From Nodosilinea sp. FACHB-131 (lineage in GTDB: Bacteria > Cyanobacteriota > Cyanobacteriia > Phormidesmidales > Phormidesmidaceae): 64,000 bases of DNA. The DNA is taken from assembly GCF_014695395.1 (NCBI RefSeq), contig NZ_JACJOF010000011.1, forward strand, positions 1 through 64,000, read 5' to 3'. A program made the translations under genes and the position numbers. Shown here one piece after another: positions 1 to 8,311 of this stretch; the stretch's first letter is position 1; each line of letters starts with the position of its first letter. The notes under the pieces are model-generated. The model was not told the DNA's origin and did not search any database. It worked only from the letters and a program-made list of their open reading frames with translations.

Positions 1-250
1 GGTTGGTTAAAAAGCCGAATTCGAAAGCTCCTTCCCCATGACGATGGCTTGCGCGCTGCCATGGAGTCAATCCTTAAGCAAGCCGTGTCCTAACCTAACC
101 GGCTTTAGCTATATCTTCAGGCCAGATTTAATGATTAATTGCCATAATGTTTTTTCTGGGAAACTTCTGCGCAGCATTACTAATTGTGCTTAAGGCAAAA
201 GACTCAGTTAAAGCATAAAAGATGCCTCTGTAAGCCGGGCGAATGCACCC

Positions 251-2308
251 CTACTGCATTTGTTGCCGAAAGGCCTCTGCCTTTTTAGAATCGGGAATTT
301 CTGCCGTTAGGCGAATCACTAAATCCTGGGGTGAGAGGTGAGGAAAATCGGCTAGGGTATCCTCGATCAGGTAGTTGGCCATGGGGCCAATACAGCGGGT
401 TAGCACTTGCCGACAGCGGTTCACAAATTCTGGACTGGGGTGCTCTTTGGCGGGAGCTACGGCATCTAATATTGACTCTGGGTCGGCAGCCGTAAGCTCC
501 TGAGAAGTATCGATTAGGCTGGCGGTATTGTCGTCTACGGCAACTTGAACGCGGCTCACAAAATCTGTGGCCTGACGTCCATTGGATAGCTGACTCGCCA
601 AAATTTCAACAAATTGCTCCGGCGTGGCCTGGGGGTGTTGCTCCATCATGTCTTCGACAATCACGCTGGCCATGGGACCAATGCAGCGGGCAAGTTCCTG
701 GCGGCAGGCCTCCATAAAGGAAGGATTGTGTAGCTCAGAGAGGGCTGTTTTGGGGGTAGCAACGGCAGAGGAAGGGCGCCGATGGCCAGACGAAGCCCAA
801 GCCGGTTCAACAGTTAAGGGAGATATGGGGGCTTTAATCGCCTCTGCTAAAGGCGCTAAGCGCTGCATCACATCGCGGGCTGTTTGAAAACGGGCTTTTG
901 GTTTCTGCTGCACCAGCTGGGTGAGAATATTGGCCAAAATTGGGCTCACGCTGGTATAGGTTTGCCAGTGCCACTCCAGCGACTCTCGATCGATCAGGTC
1001 ACGGGGGTAGCGGCCGGTCAGCAAAACGATCGCTGTCACCCCCAGAGCATAGAGGTCGCTGGAGGGAAAACTCTGGCCCAGGTGAATCTGCTCCGGCGGT
1101 GAGTAGCCAAATTTGCCCACCATGGTGGCGGGCTGGGCATCGTCGGCTGCGGTCACCTCGTCCGATAGCAGAGTGCTAATGGCATCGCTGACTAGGCCAA
1201 AGTCGATCAGCACCGGCAGGCTGCGATCGCGACAGTACATAATGTTGTCCGGCGAAATATCGCGGTGCACAATGCTCAGACCATGGAGATAATCCAGCAC
1301 CTGTAGCATCTGCATTAGCCACTGAATGACCTCGGCCTCAGAAAAATGGCTGTTTTGCTGACGGCGCTGCTTAATCAGCTGGGAATAGGGCACGCCATCG
1401 ATATACTCCTGAACAATGAACAGGCGCTCTTTCTGAGTGAAGCAGGCCAGAAACTTGGGCACCTGGGGGTGATCGAGCTGGTACAGGGTTTTGGCTTCTC
1501 GCTTGAATAGATCTAAAGCCTTTTGCAGGTTGCTCCCCGACTTTTTGGTGGGGAAAAACTCCTTCAGCACGCAGGCCTCACCAAACCGTTGAGAATCTTC
1601 TACTAGGTAAGACCGGCCAAAACCGCCCTGCCCTAGCACTCGCTGAACGATATAGCGCCCGCCTACCTTAGTGCCAGGAGCCAGGAGCCTTCGGTCTGTG
1701 GAGGCTTCGGCAGTTGGCTCAAGCCCTTCTTCTGTAGTGATTGCCGAGGGGCTGGCCTCATTGGGCCCTCTCGGCAGGGCATGGACATGGTAGGCCGGCA
1801 CTAGCTCTTGAATATTTTTGAGCTGTAGCGGCCCAGCGTAGGTGGTGTCTAAATCTAGGCGTGACTTGACCACGTCGTAGACAATTTTAGAAATGCAAAT
1901 CCCGCTAGGGTGCGCTTCGGTCTGAAGGCGAGCGGCAATGTTGACCCCGTTGCCCATGACGTCAGACTGACTAAAAAAGACGTCGCCTAAATGGATGCCG
2001 ATGCGGTGTAGCAGGGCTGGCTCACCCTCAGCATTGACATTGATGCGGTGCAGTTCTTTTTGAATTTCGAGCCCGCAGGTGACGGCCTGCACCGCACTGG
2101 CAAAGTACATCAGCAAGCCATCGCCGGTTGACTTCAGCACTTTGCCCTCAAACTGCTCGCAGAGCGCTTCCATCAGCGCCTGATCGCGCTGGAGCTGGGA
2201 GAGAGTTAATTCTTCACGTACTGACATGCGGGCGCTAAAGCCGACCGCATCGGTCAGCATAATAGCGGCTAGGGTGCGATGTCCGTGGGTCACACGAGTC
2301 AGCTCCAA
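251..2308 (-). CDS. Class III nucleotidyl cyclase - Ser/Thr protein kinase fusion
   Basis: Predicted soluble signalling protein of 685 residues joining two catalytic modules. Residues about 12-180 form a class III adenylate/guanylate cyclase domain: metal-binding D20 and D63 (in GDG) and the transition-state pair N123/R127 are present. Residues about 214-485 form a eukaryotic-type kinase with loop GQGGFG, K249, HRD at 348-350 and DFG at 369-371. Both halves therefore look active. The C-terminus carries two copies of a roughly 58-residue domain (about 530-588 and 626-684) that share the core CIGPMA. I see no signal peptide or membrane segment. Whether it makes cAMP or cGMP cannot be decided by eye. 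No neighbour is an obvious partner. Confidence 0.9.
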   Translation of the reverse strand: MELTRVTHGHRTLAAIMLTDAVGFSARMSVREELTLSQLQRDQALMEALCEQFEGKVLKSTGDGLLMYFASAVQAVTCGLEIQKELHRINVNAEGEPALLHRIGIHLGDVFFSQSDVMGNGVNIAARLQTEAHPSGICISKIVYDVVKSRLDLDTTYAGPLQLKNIQELVPAYHVHALPRGPNEASPSAITTEEGLEPTAEASTDRRLLAPGTKVGGRYIVQRVLGQGGFGRSYLVEDSQRFGEACVLKEFFPTKKSGSNLQKALDLFKREAKTLYQLDHPQVPKFLACFTQKERLFIVQEYIDGVPYSQLIKQRRQQNSHFSEAEVIQWLMQMLQVLDYLHGLSIVHRDISPDNIMYCRDRSLPVLIDFGLVSDAISTLLSDEVTAADDAQPATMVGKFGYSPPEQIHLGQSFPSSDLYALGVTAIVLLTGRYPRDLIDRESLEWHWQTYTSVSPILANILTQLVQQKPKARFQTARDVMQRLAPLAEAIKAPISPLTVEPAWASSGHRRPSSAVATPKTALSELHNPSFMEACRQELARCIGPMASVIVEDMMEQHPQATPEQFVEILASQLSNGRQATDFVSRVQVAVDDNTASLIDTSQELTAADPESILDAVAPAKEHPSPEFVNRCRQVLTRCIGPMANYLIEDTLADFPHLSPQDLVIRLTAEIPDSKKAEAFRQQMQ

Positions 2309-2625
2309 GGGTTGCTAGATACGTCTAAACAGCTAACGGACCGATGCGGTTAACTACCGTGAACTTCACCCCATGGGCGGCGATTTCTGAAGCCTCCCAG
2401 ACGGTGATGATGGTATAGCATGCACCCTTACACCTGAGATCTATCGTTTCAGCAGCCGTTTTGATGGCAAAACACCGACAAACTACCGATGAACAATGTT
2501 CCTCAGAAAATGGCTTTGGCCCTAATTCTAGCCTACGGATAGACCTCGCGCCGGTCCACAACTCACGCTCCAGAAACCTTGGTAAAGGCGATAGGCGAAG
2601 GAATTCACGGGCGCAGTGTTTACGG
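2309..2625. other. Intergenic region, no supported gene
   Basis: These 317 bases lie upstream of the cyclase-kinase gene and downstream of the PhnD-like gene, both on the minus strand, so the kinase promoter should be here. Two short open frames cross the stretch but have biased composition, no convincing ribosome-binding site and no recognisable family. I see no clear hairpin or operator. Confidence 0.5.
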
Positions 2626-3504
2626 CTAGGAGCCGAGGGTTAGCACCGCAGGCTGCTCTTTGACGCGAGATTCTAACGGCCGCACTTTGTTGACTAAGGC
2701 GATCAGCTGACTTAAATCGGGTGGAGGCGCGTTGGGAATATAGCCCGCATCGGCGGTGAGGTTGGATGGGGCGTTCTGCATGGCCCGCTCAAGGTACTGC
2801 TGCTGGTTGCGATCGACGTTGGGGCTGATTAAGACCGCCCCTGGAGGAATGGCTCGGCTGGTATGCAAAATGCGGAAGGTGTCACCCGCAAACGCGTTGC
2901 GGTACTGCTGAAAGCTGTCTTCTGACATGGCCCCTGCGGTCACTCGGCCGCCGGCAATCCACTCCAGTGCCGTAGCGGGGGTGGAGGCGAACTCAATGGC
3001 CTTGAGAGTGAGGCCGTAGAGATCGTATAGGGGAAGATAGTAGCCTGTTGCGGATCCGGCTTCCCCTAGGGCGAGGGTTTGGTTGGCGAGGTCGCCTAGC
3101 GCCTGAAACGGGCTATCGTTGCGCACCACCAGCACCGACTTTTGGTTGGGGGCACCCAGCATGGGGAAGATGGGGAGATAGTTGGCTTCGGCCATGGCGA
3201 TCGCCGCCAGCCCCGAGGGGGCAAACACCAGCGACCAGTTGGCATCACGAATTTGCTCAACGGCGCGAATTTCGTTGAATACGGGCTCTAGCTCAACCAC
3301 CGCCTTTAGCTGCTCGGCCAGGTAGGTCTGGAAGCGCTGATATTTTTCTAATGAGCTGGCGCCGTCGTCGTAGCTCACGAGCCCTATGGTGAGTCGCAGG
3401 GGTTGGTCGGATACTTTGGCTGTGCCGCAGCCGCTTGCCTGGAGCACCACTACGGCCATCAGACCCACCAGGCATAATTTAAAGAAACGACGCAGACGAC
3501 TCAT
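2626..3504 (-). CDS. PhnD-like phosphate/phosphonate ABC transporter substrate-binding lipoprotein
   Basis: Periplasmic binding protein of the PhnD / phosphate-phosphite-phosphonate type. The ATG at 3504 gives MSRLRR, a hydrophobic stretch and a lipobox ending ASGC, with Cys26 as the likely lipidated residue; an in-frame GTG four codons upstream is less likely. The body has the expected pattern of this family (LTIGLVSYDD near the start, LALGEAGSATGYYLP in the hinge region). Length about 292 residues is normal. No ATPase or permease gene lies next to it, so it is an orphan binding protein: it may serve a transporter elsewhere or act as a sensor. The ligand cannot be read from the sequence. Confidence 0.8.
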   Translation of the reverse strand: MSRLRRFFKLCLVGLMAVVVLQASGCGTAKVSDQPLRLTIGLVSYDDGASSLEKYQRFQTYLAEQLKAVVELEPVFNEIRAVEQIRDANWSLVFAPSGLAAIAMAEANYLPIFPMLGAPNQKSVLVVRNDSPFQALGDLANQTLALGEAGSATGYYLPLYDLYGLTLKAIEFASTPATALEWIAGGRVTAGAMSEDSFQQYRNAFAGDTFRILHTSRAIPPGAVLISPNVDRNQQQYLERAMQNAPSNLTADAGYIPNAPPPDLSQLIALVNKVRPLESRVKEQPAVLTLGS

Positions 3505-3635
3505 AAAGATCCACAAAGTTGAGCGAGGTTTCTACCCGAAACTCTGCACCAGTGTTTGCAGCTTAGATCGACGGCTTTAATAATCCAGCTCTTCTTTGTA
3601 TTCTGTGACGTTTGGGCTGCTGTGGGGCGATCGCG

Positions 3636-4217
3636 CTACCCAAAGTAGTCCGGTTCATTGCCTGGCGTCCACTTGATATTGCAGCCGATGCTAGGTTTTT
3701 GGTGGCCGGGCATCGCTTCAGCTGCCAGCACTGCATCTAGCGCCGCTCGCAGGTCTGCACCCGTTACGGGCACGTTGTTGCCCGGGCGGCTATCGTCGAG
3801 CTGGCCCCGGTAGGCCAGGGTTTTGGCCTCGTCAAACACAAAGAAATCGGGAGTACAGGCAGCGGTGTAAGCCTTGGCAACCTCCTGCGTTTCGTCGAAG
3901 CAGTAGGGAAAGGTGAAACCCACATCTTGGGCCTGGGCCTTGAGGTGTTCTGGGCCATCTTGGGGATGGGTTTGCAGGCTGTTGGCGCTGATGGCGACGA
4001 TGCCCACGCCCTTGGGGCCATAGTCTCGGCCAAGACGGGCCAGCTCTTGCTCCACATGCTTAACGAAAGGGCAGTGGCGGCAGATAAACATCACCAGCAG
4101 GGCTCGGGCGTCGGCAAACGTGCCGAGGTTAATGGTTTGGCCGCTGACGACGTCTCTGAGTTCAAAGTGGGGGGCAGCGGTGCCCAGGGGCAGCATGGTA
4201 GATTCCACCATAGCCAT
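3636..4217 (-). CDS. Thioredoxin-like / AhpC-TSA family protein
   Basis: Redoxin-fold protein of about 193 residues from the chosen ATG at 4217 (MAMVEST). The start LGTAAPHFEL and the strand ALLVMFICRHCPFVKH are typical of the cyanobacterial 'thioredoxin family' related to AhpC/TSA and ResA. The active-site pair is C46-R-H-C49, in place of the usual CxxC of thioredoxin. The C-terminus has the conserved PSIGCNIKW. Probably a cytoplasmic thiol-disulphide oxidoreductase or peroxidase; its substrate is unknown. A longer frame reaches back to 4310 but would overlap the start of the divergent gene, so I prefer the ATG at 4217. Confidence 0.85.
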   Translation of the reverse strand: MAMVESTMLPLGTAAPHFELRDVVSGQTINLGTFADARALLVMFICRHCPFVKHVEQELARLGRDYGPKGVGIVAISANSLQTHPQDGPEHLKAQAQDVGFTFPYCFDETQEVAKAYTAACTPDFFVFDEAKTLAYRGQLDDSRPGNNVPVTGADLRAALDAVLAAEAMPGHQKPSIGCNIKWTPGNEPDYFG

Positions 4218-4278
4218 GGGTTGAAGTCTCCAGGGTGAGTTTTCTTTATCGTACTGAATCCTATTGAGGGATCTGGCT

Positions 4279-4728
4279 ATGACCGCTGATGCTTTGCAGG
4301 CTATTCGCAACTACCTGGTGCTTTCGCCTACCCTGGGCACCGCTGGGCAACCCACCGCAGAGCAGTTCAAAGCGGTGGCCGAGGCCGGCTACACGGTCGT
4401 GGTGAATCTGGCGCTGTCGACCTCCGACAACGCCATTCCCAACGAGGCAGAAGTGGTGAAAAGCCTGGGGATGACCTACTTTCACATTCCGGTGGTGTGG
4501 GAAGCGCCGACCCCGGTAGATCTGGCGATCTTCTTTAAAGTGATGGAGCGCAATCGCGATGTTAAAGTCTTGGTCCACTGTGCTCTCAATATGCGCGTCT
4601 CTGCCTTCGTCTATCTCTACCGCGTGCTCCGCCTAGGTATAGACCCTGCGGTGGCGATCGCTGACCTACACCGCATCTGGCAACCCAACCCCACCTGGCA
4701 AACCTTCATCGATCAGTCCTTAGCCTAA
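4279..4728 (+). CDS. Protein tyrosine phosphatase-like (DUF442/DSP) protein
   Basis: About 149 residues from ATG 4279; an in-frame TTG at 4264 is an alternative start. The fold is that of the small dual-specificity-like phosphatases related to the DUF442 family: LGTAGQPTAEQFKAVAEAGY at the start and the catalytic P-loop VHCALNMRVSA near the end. Between the Cys and Arg there are four residues, not the usual five; DUF442-type proteins share this spacing, so it does not by itself mean loss of activity. The gene is divergent from the thioredoxin-like gene with 61 bases between the starts, so they may share a regulatory region. The substrate is unknown. Confidence 0.75.
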   Translation: MTADALQAIRNYLVLSPTLGTAGQPTAEQFKAVAEAGYTVVVNLALSTSDNAIPNEAEVVKSLGMTYFHIPVVWEAPTPVDLAIFFKVMERNRDVKVLVHCALNMRVSAFVYLYRVLRLGIDPAVAIADLHRIWQPNPTWQTFIDQSLA

Positions 4729-4822
4729 TCCCTCACCCATCCACCCCCTACCCCCCACCCATCCACCTCCTACCCCCCACCCATCCACCTCCTACCCCTT
4801 ACCCCCCACCCCCTCCCTCCCC
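4729..4822. repeat. C-rich 22-bp tandem repeat (G-quadruplex-capable on minus strand)
   Basis: The gap between the phosphatase-like gene and the J-domain gene is almost purely C/T/A. A 22-base unit (CCCCCCACCCATCCACCTCC plus TA) is repeated about 2.7 times with degenerate flanks. The complementary strand contains many runs of three or more G separated by short loops. Similar low-complexity tracts recur at 6594, 19261, 19326, 41279, 46705, 47765 and 53592. Confidence 0.85.
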
Positions 4823-4834
4823 TAAAATGTCTCT

Positions 4835-5545
4835 ATGGCAAACGAGACCCATTACCAAACCCTCGATGTGCACGAGTCGGCGACCCAGGCAGAGATTAAA
4901 CGCGCCTATCGTAAGCTGGCTAAGCAATATCACCCCGACAGCAAGAGCGATCAGGCCTCCCACGATCGCATTGCTCGCATCAACATTGCCTACGAAGTCA
5001 TTGGCGATCCGTCGCGGCGTACGGTTTACGACCAGCAGCGCCAGGGGTTTGTGGCCGTTGACCCAGTGGAGAGTGCCGCCAATCGAACGAAGCGCACGGC
5101 GGATATGCAGGCGGTGTATCGCTATGCTCGCGAGGCAACGCAGTCGTCTGAGGCGCGGGAAGATGCTTGGCTGAAGCTGGTGTATGGACCGGCGGACAGG
5201 CTGATAGGCAAAATTCTATCGCCTCTAAGAACGGAGATTCGCAAGCTGTCGGCTGACCCCTTCGATGATGAGCTGATGGAGGGGTTCATGGCGTATCTGG
5301 AGCAGGGCCGCACTTGGTTGGGGCAGGCTCAGAGCAAGTTTAACTCGATGGCTAATCCGGCGAGTATGGCGGGGGTGGCGGCGGATATTTACCACTGCTT
5401 GGGGCTGCTGGAGGATGGCCTAGATGAGCTGGATCGCTTCACGATGAGCTATGAGGAGAGCTACATTCACACCGGAACGGAACTGTTTCGGCGGGTAAAG
5501 CAGCTGCGGGCGGATGCGAAGGAGCGGTTGAAGCGGTTGGTGTAA
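4835..5545 (+). CDS. J-domain (DnaJ-like) protein
   Basis: A 236-residue J-domain co-chaperone. The N-terminal 70 residues are a full J domain with HPD at 33-35 (HYQTLDVHE... YHPDSKSD... YEVIGDPSRRTVYD). The rest is helical, with no Gly/Phe region and no zinc fingers, so this is a class C (type III) J protein and should stimulate an Hsp70 for a specific client. The ATG at 4835 follows directly on the C-rich repeat, and I see no good ribosome-binding site, unusual for this window. The client is unknown. It differs from the canonical dnaJ at 28298. Confidence 0.85.
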   Translation: MANETHYQTLDVHESATQAEIKRAYRKLAKQYHPDSKSDQASHDRIARINIAYEVIGDPSRRTVYDQQRQGFVAVDPVESAANRTKRTADMQAVYRYAREATQSSEAREDAWLKLVYGPADRLIGKILSPLRTEIRKLSADPFDDELMEGFMAYLEQGRTWLGQAQSKFNSMANPASMAGVAADIYHCLGLLEDGLDELDRFTMSYEESYIHTGTELFRRVKQLRADAKERLKRLV

Positions 5546-5614
5546 GGTGTCTCGTAGGGTGTATCCGTGCAGCGATGCACCATCTTCAGGAGACCTTCCC
5601 ACAATAAAACTGGT

Positions 5615-6556
5615 ATGAATCAAGGATGGGTTTACACCGATCGCATCACCCCCACCGAAGCCGGTCTCTCCGTCCTCGACTTCTACAGCAATCGCTACAG
5701 GCACTTTAGTCGGGCAATATGGCGCGATCGCATCACAGCTGGCCAAATTCGCCAAGACGGCATTGCCCTAGCCGCCGACGATCGCCTCAGTGCAGGGGAC
5801 AGGTTGGACTACCATCGACCCCCGTGGGAGGAGCCGGAGGCACCGCTGGAGTTTGAGGTGCTGTATGAGGATGGGGATTTGATGGCAATCGCCAAACCGT
5901 CGGGTCTGCCGGTGCTGCCGGGCGGAGGCTTTCTCACCCACACGCTGCTGCACCAGCTCAGGCGGCGATATCCAGAGAATCCGCCCATTCCGGTGCATCG
6001 GCTGGGGCGGGGCACGTCGGGGGTGATGATTTTGGGGCGATCGCCTCTAGCCCGTTCTACCCTCAGCCGTCAGCTGCGCGACTCCACGGCTACCGCCCAC
6101 GATCCCCAGGCACCGCACCCCATTCGTAAAACCTACCGAGCGCTGATTGGGGCCAGCGATTTGTCCGATGCCTTCACCCTCACGACCCCCATTGGCAAAG
6201 TTGATCATCCAGTGCTGGGGTATGTGTATGCGGCCTTGCCCACCGGTCTGCCCGCCTACAGCGAGGGCAGAGTTATCCACCGCACCGCAGACTCTACTCT
6301 AGTAGAAGTTACCATCCGTACCGGGCGACCCCACCAGATTCGCATTCACCTCGCGGCGGCAGGGTTTCCGTTAATCGGCGATCCCCTCTATGTAGTCGGT
6401 GGCTTACCGCTACCTATCGAATCCTCTGTGGATGGCATTCCCGTCCCGGGTGACATCGGCTACCATCTCCATGCTTACCGCTTAGAACTACCCCACCCGC
6501 GTACTAACGAACCCTTGGTGTTTGAAAGTTCAGTACCTTCGGTACTGCAGGGGTAG
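5615..6556 (+). CDS. RluA-family RNA pseudouridine synthase with HRLG in place of HRLD
   Basis: About 313 residues from ATG 5615 (MNQGWVYTDR); a GTG at 5567 is in frame but less likely. An S4-like N-terminal part is followed by the RluA catalytic domain: LMAIAKPSGLPVLPG, then the active-site motif, KTYRALI, GRPHQIRIHLA and GFPLIGDPLY. The catalytic motif, normally HRLDxxTSG, reads HRLGRGTSG here, with Gly131 where the nucleophilic Asp should be; the codon is an unambiguous GGG. I recall HRLG forms in a plant/cyanobacterial subfamily, but have not verified this. Either that subfamily uses another residue or the enzyme is inactive. The target RNA is unknown. Confidence 0.85.
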   Translation: MNQGWVYTDRITPTEAGLSVLDFYSNRYRHFSRAIWRDRITAGQIRQDGIALAADDRLSAGDRLDYHRPPWEEPEAPLEFEVLYEDGDLMAIAKPSGLPVLPGGGFLTHTLLHQLRRRYPENPPIPVHRLGRGTSGVMILGRSPLARSTLSRQLRDSTATAHDPQAPHPIRKTYRALIGASDLSDAFTLTTPIGKVDHPVLGYVYAALPTGLPAYSEGRVIHRTADSTLVEVTIRTGRPHQIRIHLAAAGFPLIGDPLYVVGGLPLPIESSVDGIPVPGDIGYHLHAYRLELPHPRTNEPLVFESSVPSVLQG

Positions 6557-6593
6557 ATGAGCGGATGGGTAGAAGGCGTTTTGCGTTTTTTCT

Positions 6594-6634
6594 TCCTTAC
6601 TCCCCTACCTCCTACCCCCTACTCCCTCATCCCC
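6594..6634. repeat. C-rich low-complexity repeat overlapping the GNAT stop codon
   Basis: A short tract (CTCCCCTACCTCCTACCCCC and similar) lies between the convergent rluA-type and GNAT genes. It belongs to the same family as the repeat at 4729. It covers the TGA stop codon of the GNAT gene, so the repeat may have set the present C-terminus of that protein. Confidence 0.7.
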
Positions 6635-7034
6635 GAGGTCGTACCATGAGCAGCTGCTCAGCCTGACTAAAGCCATAGCGTTCGTAGAAAGGCTGCATAT
6701 CGGTTGTGCAAAACAGATGAATACATTCCACTTGGGAGAGCTGAGGGTGGTGGATCACCTGCTCAATTAGCTCTGCCCCTAAGCCCTGCCCTCGATAGTC
6801 TGCCGCCACAATTACATCAAATACGATCGCCCGATATACCCAATCCGTCAGTACTCGACAAAAGCCCGCCAGGCGCTGCGCCTCCTCGTCCCATAGGCCA
6901 AAGATTAGGTCGCTGTTGGCTAGCAGAGGCGACACATCCGCTAGGTCGCGTTTGTTGCTCCACCATTCCTGCAAATACATCTGGTGAAGCTGCTCAACCT
7001 GGGCGGAGGTGAGCTGATGGATGACAGTAAACAT
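6627..7034 (-). CDS. GNAT-family N-acetyltransferase
   Basis: A 135-residue single-domain acetyltransferase. The acetyl-CoA binding loop is clear (VIVAADYRGQGLGAELIE, with RGQGLG as the Q/RxxGxG/A motif), followed by strand and helix ending FYERYGF near the C-terminus, which is standard for GNAT. It resembles the small cyanobacterial GNATs of unknown substrate. The last codons run into a C-rich repeat and the protein stops at MVRPRG. It is convergent with the pseudouridine synthase gene. Start ATG at 7034. Confidence 0.85.
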   Translation of the reverse strand: MFTVIHQLTSAQVEQLHQMYLQEWWSNKRDLADVSPLLANSDLIFGLWDEEAQRLAGFCRVLTDWVYRAIVFDVIVAADYRGQGLGAELIEQVIHHPQLSQVECIHLFCTTDMQPFYERYGFSQAEQLLMVRPRG

Positions 7035-7309
7035 GAGTAAATTGCGATCTTTACAGTACGGATATCCTGACCCAGCGGCTTAGAGAAAGGGCTACGATCG
7101 AGGGGTTAGCACAGGCGCAAGACCTATCTTACTGCCGATGGCAATGGCTGAGGCCACCGATACAGTTTGGGTATAGCTGCAACACAATTCCCTTCCCTGC
7201 TTAAAGCAGACTGCACGCGAGATTGAGGGGCAATAGCAAGCTACTCCCGTCAGCTAGGGCCAACTAATGTAGCGCTGGCACTGATTACCCTATAGCGGAG
7301 GATGCCTCC

Positions 7310-7741
7310 ATGAAATTTACTCTACTCGCTGGAGCCGCGATCGCCATCCCGTTGGCGCTCGGTCTACCTGCTCAGGCCGAAAACCCAGCCCACGTCCAGC
7401 AGCTCCTCGAAACCAACTTCTGCCAAGGCTGTGATCTGTCGGGGGCTGATTTAACCCAGGCTCACCTAATTGGTGCCGACCTACGCGATGCCAATCTGGA
7501 AAGCGCAACTCTCCTGGAGTCCAACCTAGAAGGGGCTGATTTAAGCGGTGCTAACCTGACTGGTGCCAATCTCACCCGCGCCTTTTTGACCAATGCCCTG
7601 CTTGAAAATGCTACTTTTGACCAGGCTAATTTAACCGAGGCATCCCTTTACTTTGCCGAGGTTACTGGAGCGTCGTTTCTTAACGCTAATTTGACCAGAG
7701 CCGACATTGTAGGCACCCCAATTAGCGTTGGCGGTGACTAG
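7310..7741 (+). CDS. Secreted pentapeptide repeat protein
   Basis: A 143-residue exported protein. The signal peptide MKFTLLAGAAIAIPLALG with AQA before the likely cleavage site (after residue 23) is clear. After a short segment with the pair CQGC, the chain is made of A(D/N)LxX pentapeptides from about residue 43 to 130, which fold as a right-handed quadrilateral beta-helix. Such proteins are abundant in cyanobacteria, mostly of unknown role. The start is set by a GCGGAGGA ribosome-binding site 6-8 bases upstream. A perfect 34-bp palindrome follows the stop codon. The two Cys could form a disulphide after export. Confidence 0.9.
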   Translation: MKFTLLAGAAIAIPLALGLPAQAENPAHVQQLLETNFCQGCDLSGADLTQAHLIGADLRDANLESATLLESNLEGADLSGANLTGANLTRAFLTNALLENATFDQANLTEASLYFAEVTGASFLNANLTRADIVGTPISVGGD

Positions 7742-7784
7742 CATCCTATCAATAGGTTTGAGTGATAGATGCAGTCAATTAACC

Positions 7785-7818
7785 ATTTTGGCCAACAGAG
7801 ATCTCTGTTGGCCAAAAT
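7785..7818. terminator. Perfect 34-bp palindrome, likely bidirectional terminator hairpin
   Basis: The sequence is self-complementary over 34 bases, with AGAGATCTCT at its centre and ATTTTGGCC / GGCCAAAAT at the ends. It lies between convergent genes (pentapeptide protein on plus, membrane protein on minus). In RNA it would form a strong hairpin. There is no long T-tract, which is common for cyanobacterial terminators. A protein-binding operator is possible but less likely. Confidence 0.55.
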
Positions 7819-7855
7819 AGTTTAAAGCGACGCTCTTCTCTACAGGAGCGGGAGT

Positions 7856-8311
7856 TCAGGTTGCTGATTGAAGCCACACAACGTGTCTCGTACGATGCAC
7901 CAATGTAGTGGAAACTGAGAATAGCGAAAATCCAATTAAGGGATGCAAAACGGCGAGGGGAACCGGCACTAAAGACGGCATTTGAAGGTGAATAGTTAAA
8001 AATTGTAGTCCCAGAAGAATGGGCAAACCTGTGGCAAGGGCCTTAACACGCTGCGGTAGAGGTAAGTACCAGGCTCCGCCCAGCAAGAGCAAAGACACCC
8101 CACTATAGCCTCGCACTAGCCAAACATGGAGATTCCACCAGGTAGGGTTGTAGAAGTAAGCAAGTCCTACGGTTAAAACTTGAGCAGTTAAACAGAGATT
8201 GAAGAAGACCACAGCCGCATAATAAACCCGCATTACGGGCTGAGCCGAAGGCTGATGTTCAGCAATTTGATCTGGTAGCTCAGCGGAAAGTTTCATTGTT
8301 GATGGTTCCAT
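7856..8311 (-). CDS. Small membrane protein with four predicted transmembrane helices
   Basis: A 151-residue protein of unknown function. After a polar N-terminus of about 25 residues there are four hydrophobic stretches (about 30-53, 65-83, 92-112 and 118-137) joined by short loops, the second ending in LPLPQRVKALA. It looks like the small four-helix membrane families of bacteria (DUF6220-like is my best guess, not secure). No catalytic motif is visible. The ATG at 8311 is the only reasonable start. The next gene upstream is about 500 bases away, so it is probably transcribed alone. Confidence 0.65.
   Translation of the reverse strand: MEPSTMKLSAELPDQIAEHQPSAQPVMRVYYAAVVFFNLCLTAQVLTVGLAYFYNPTWWNLHVWLVRGYSGVSLLLLGGAWYLPLPQRVKALATGLPILLGLQFLTIHLQMPSLVPVPLAVLHPLIGFSLFSVSTTLVHRTRHVVWLQSAT

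Noticed and set aside
1..250. First 250 bases as part of a gene
   Set aside because: No open frame with a recognisable product; only the 3' flank of the cyclase-kinase gene is seen.
2325..2643. Two short open frames on opposite strands between kinase and PhnD-like genes
   Set aside because: They overlap each other, lack start signals and look like chance frames.
4579..4620. CX4R loop of the tyrosine phosphatase-like protein as a dead site
   Set aside because: The related DUF442 family has the same spacing, so it is not by itself a sign of inactivity.
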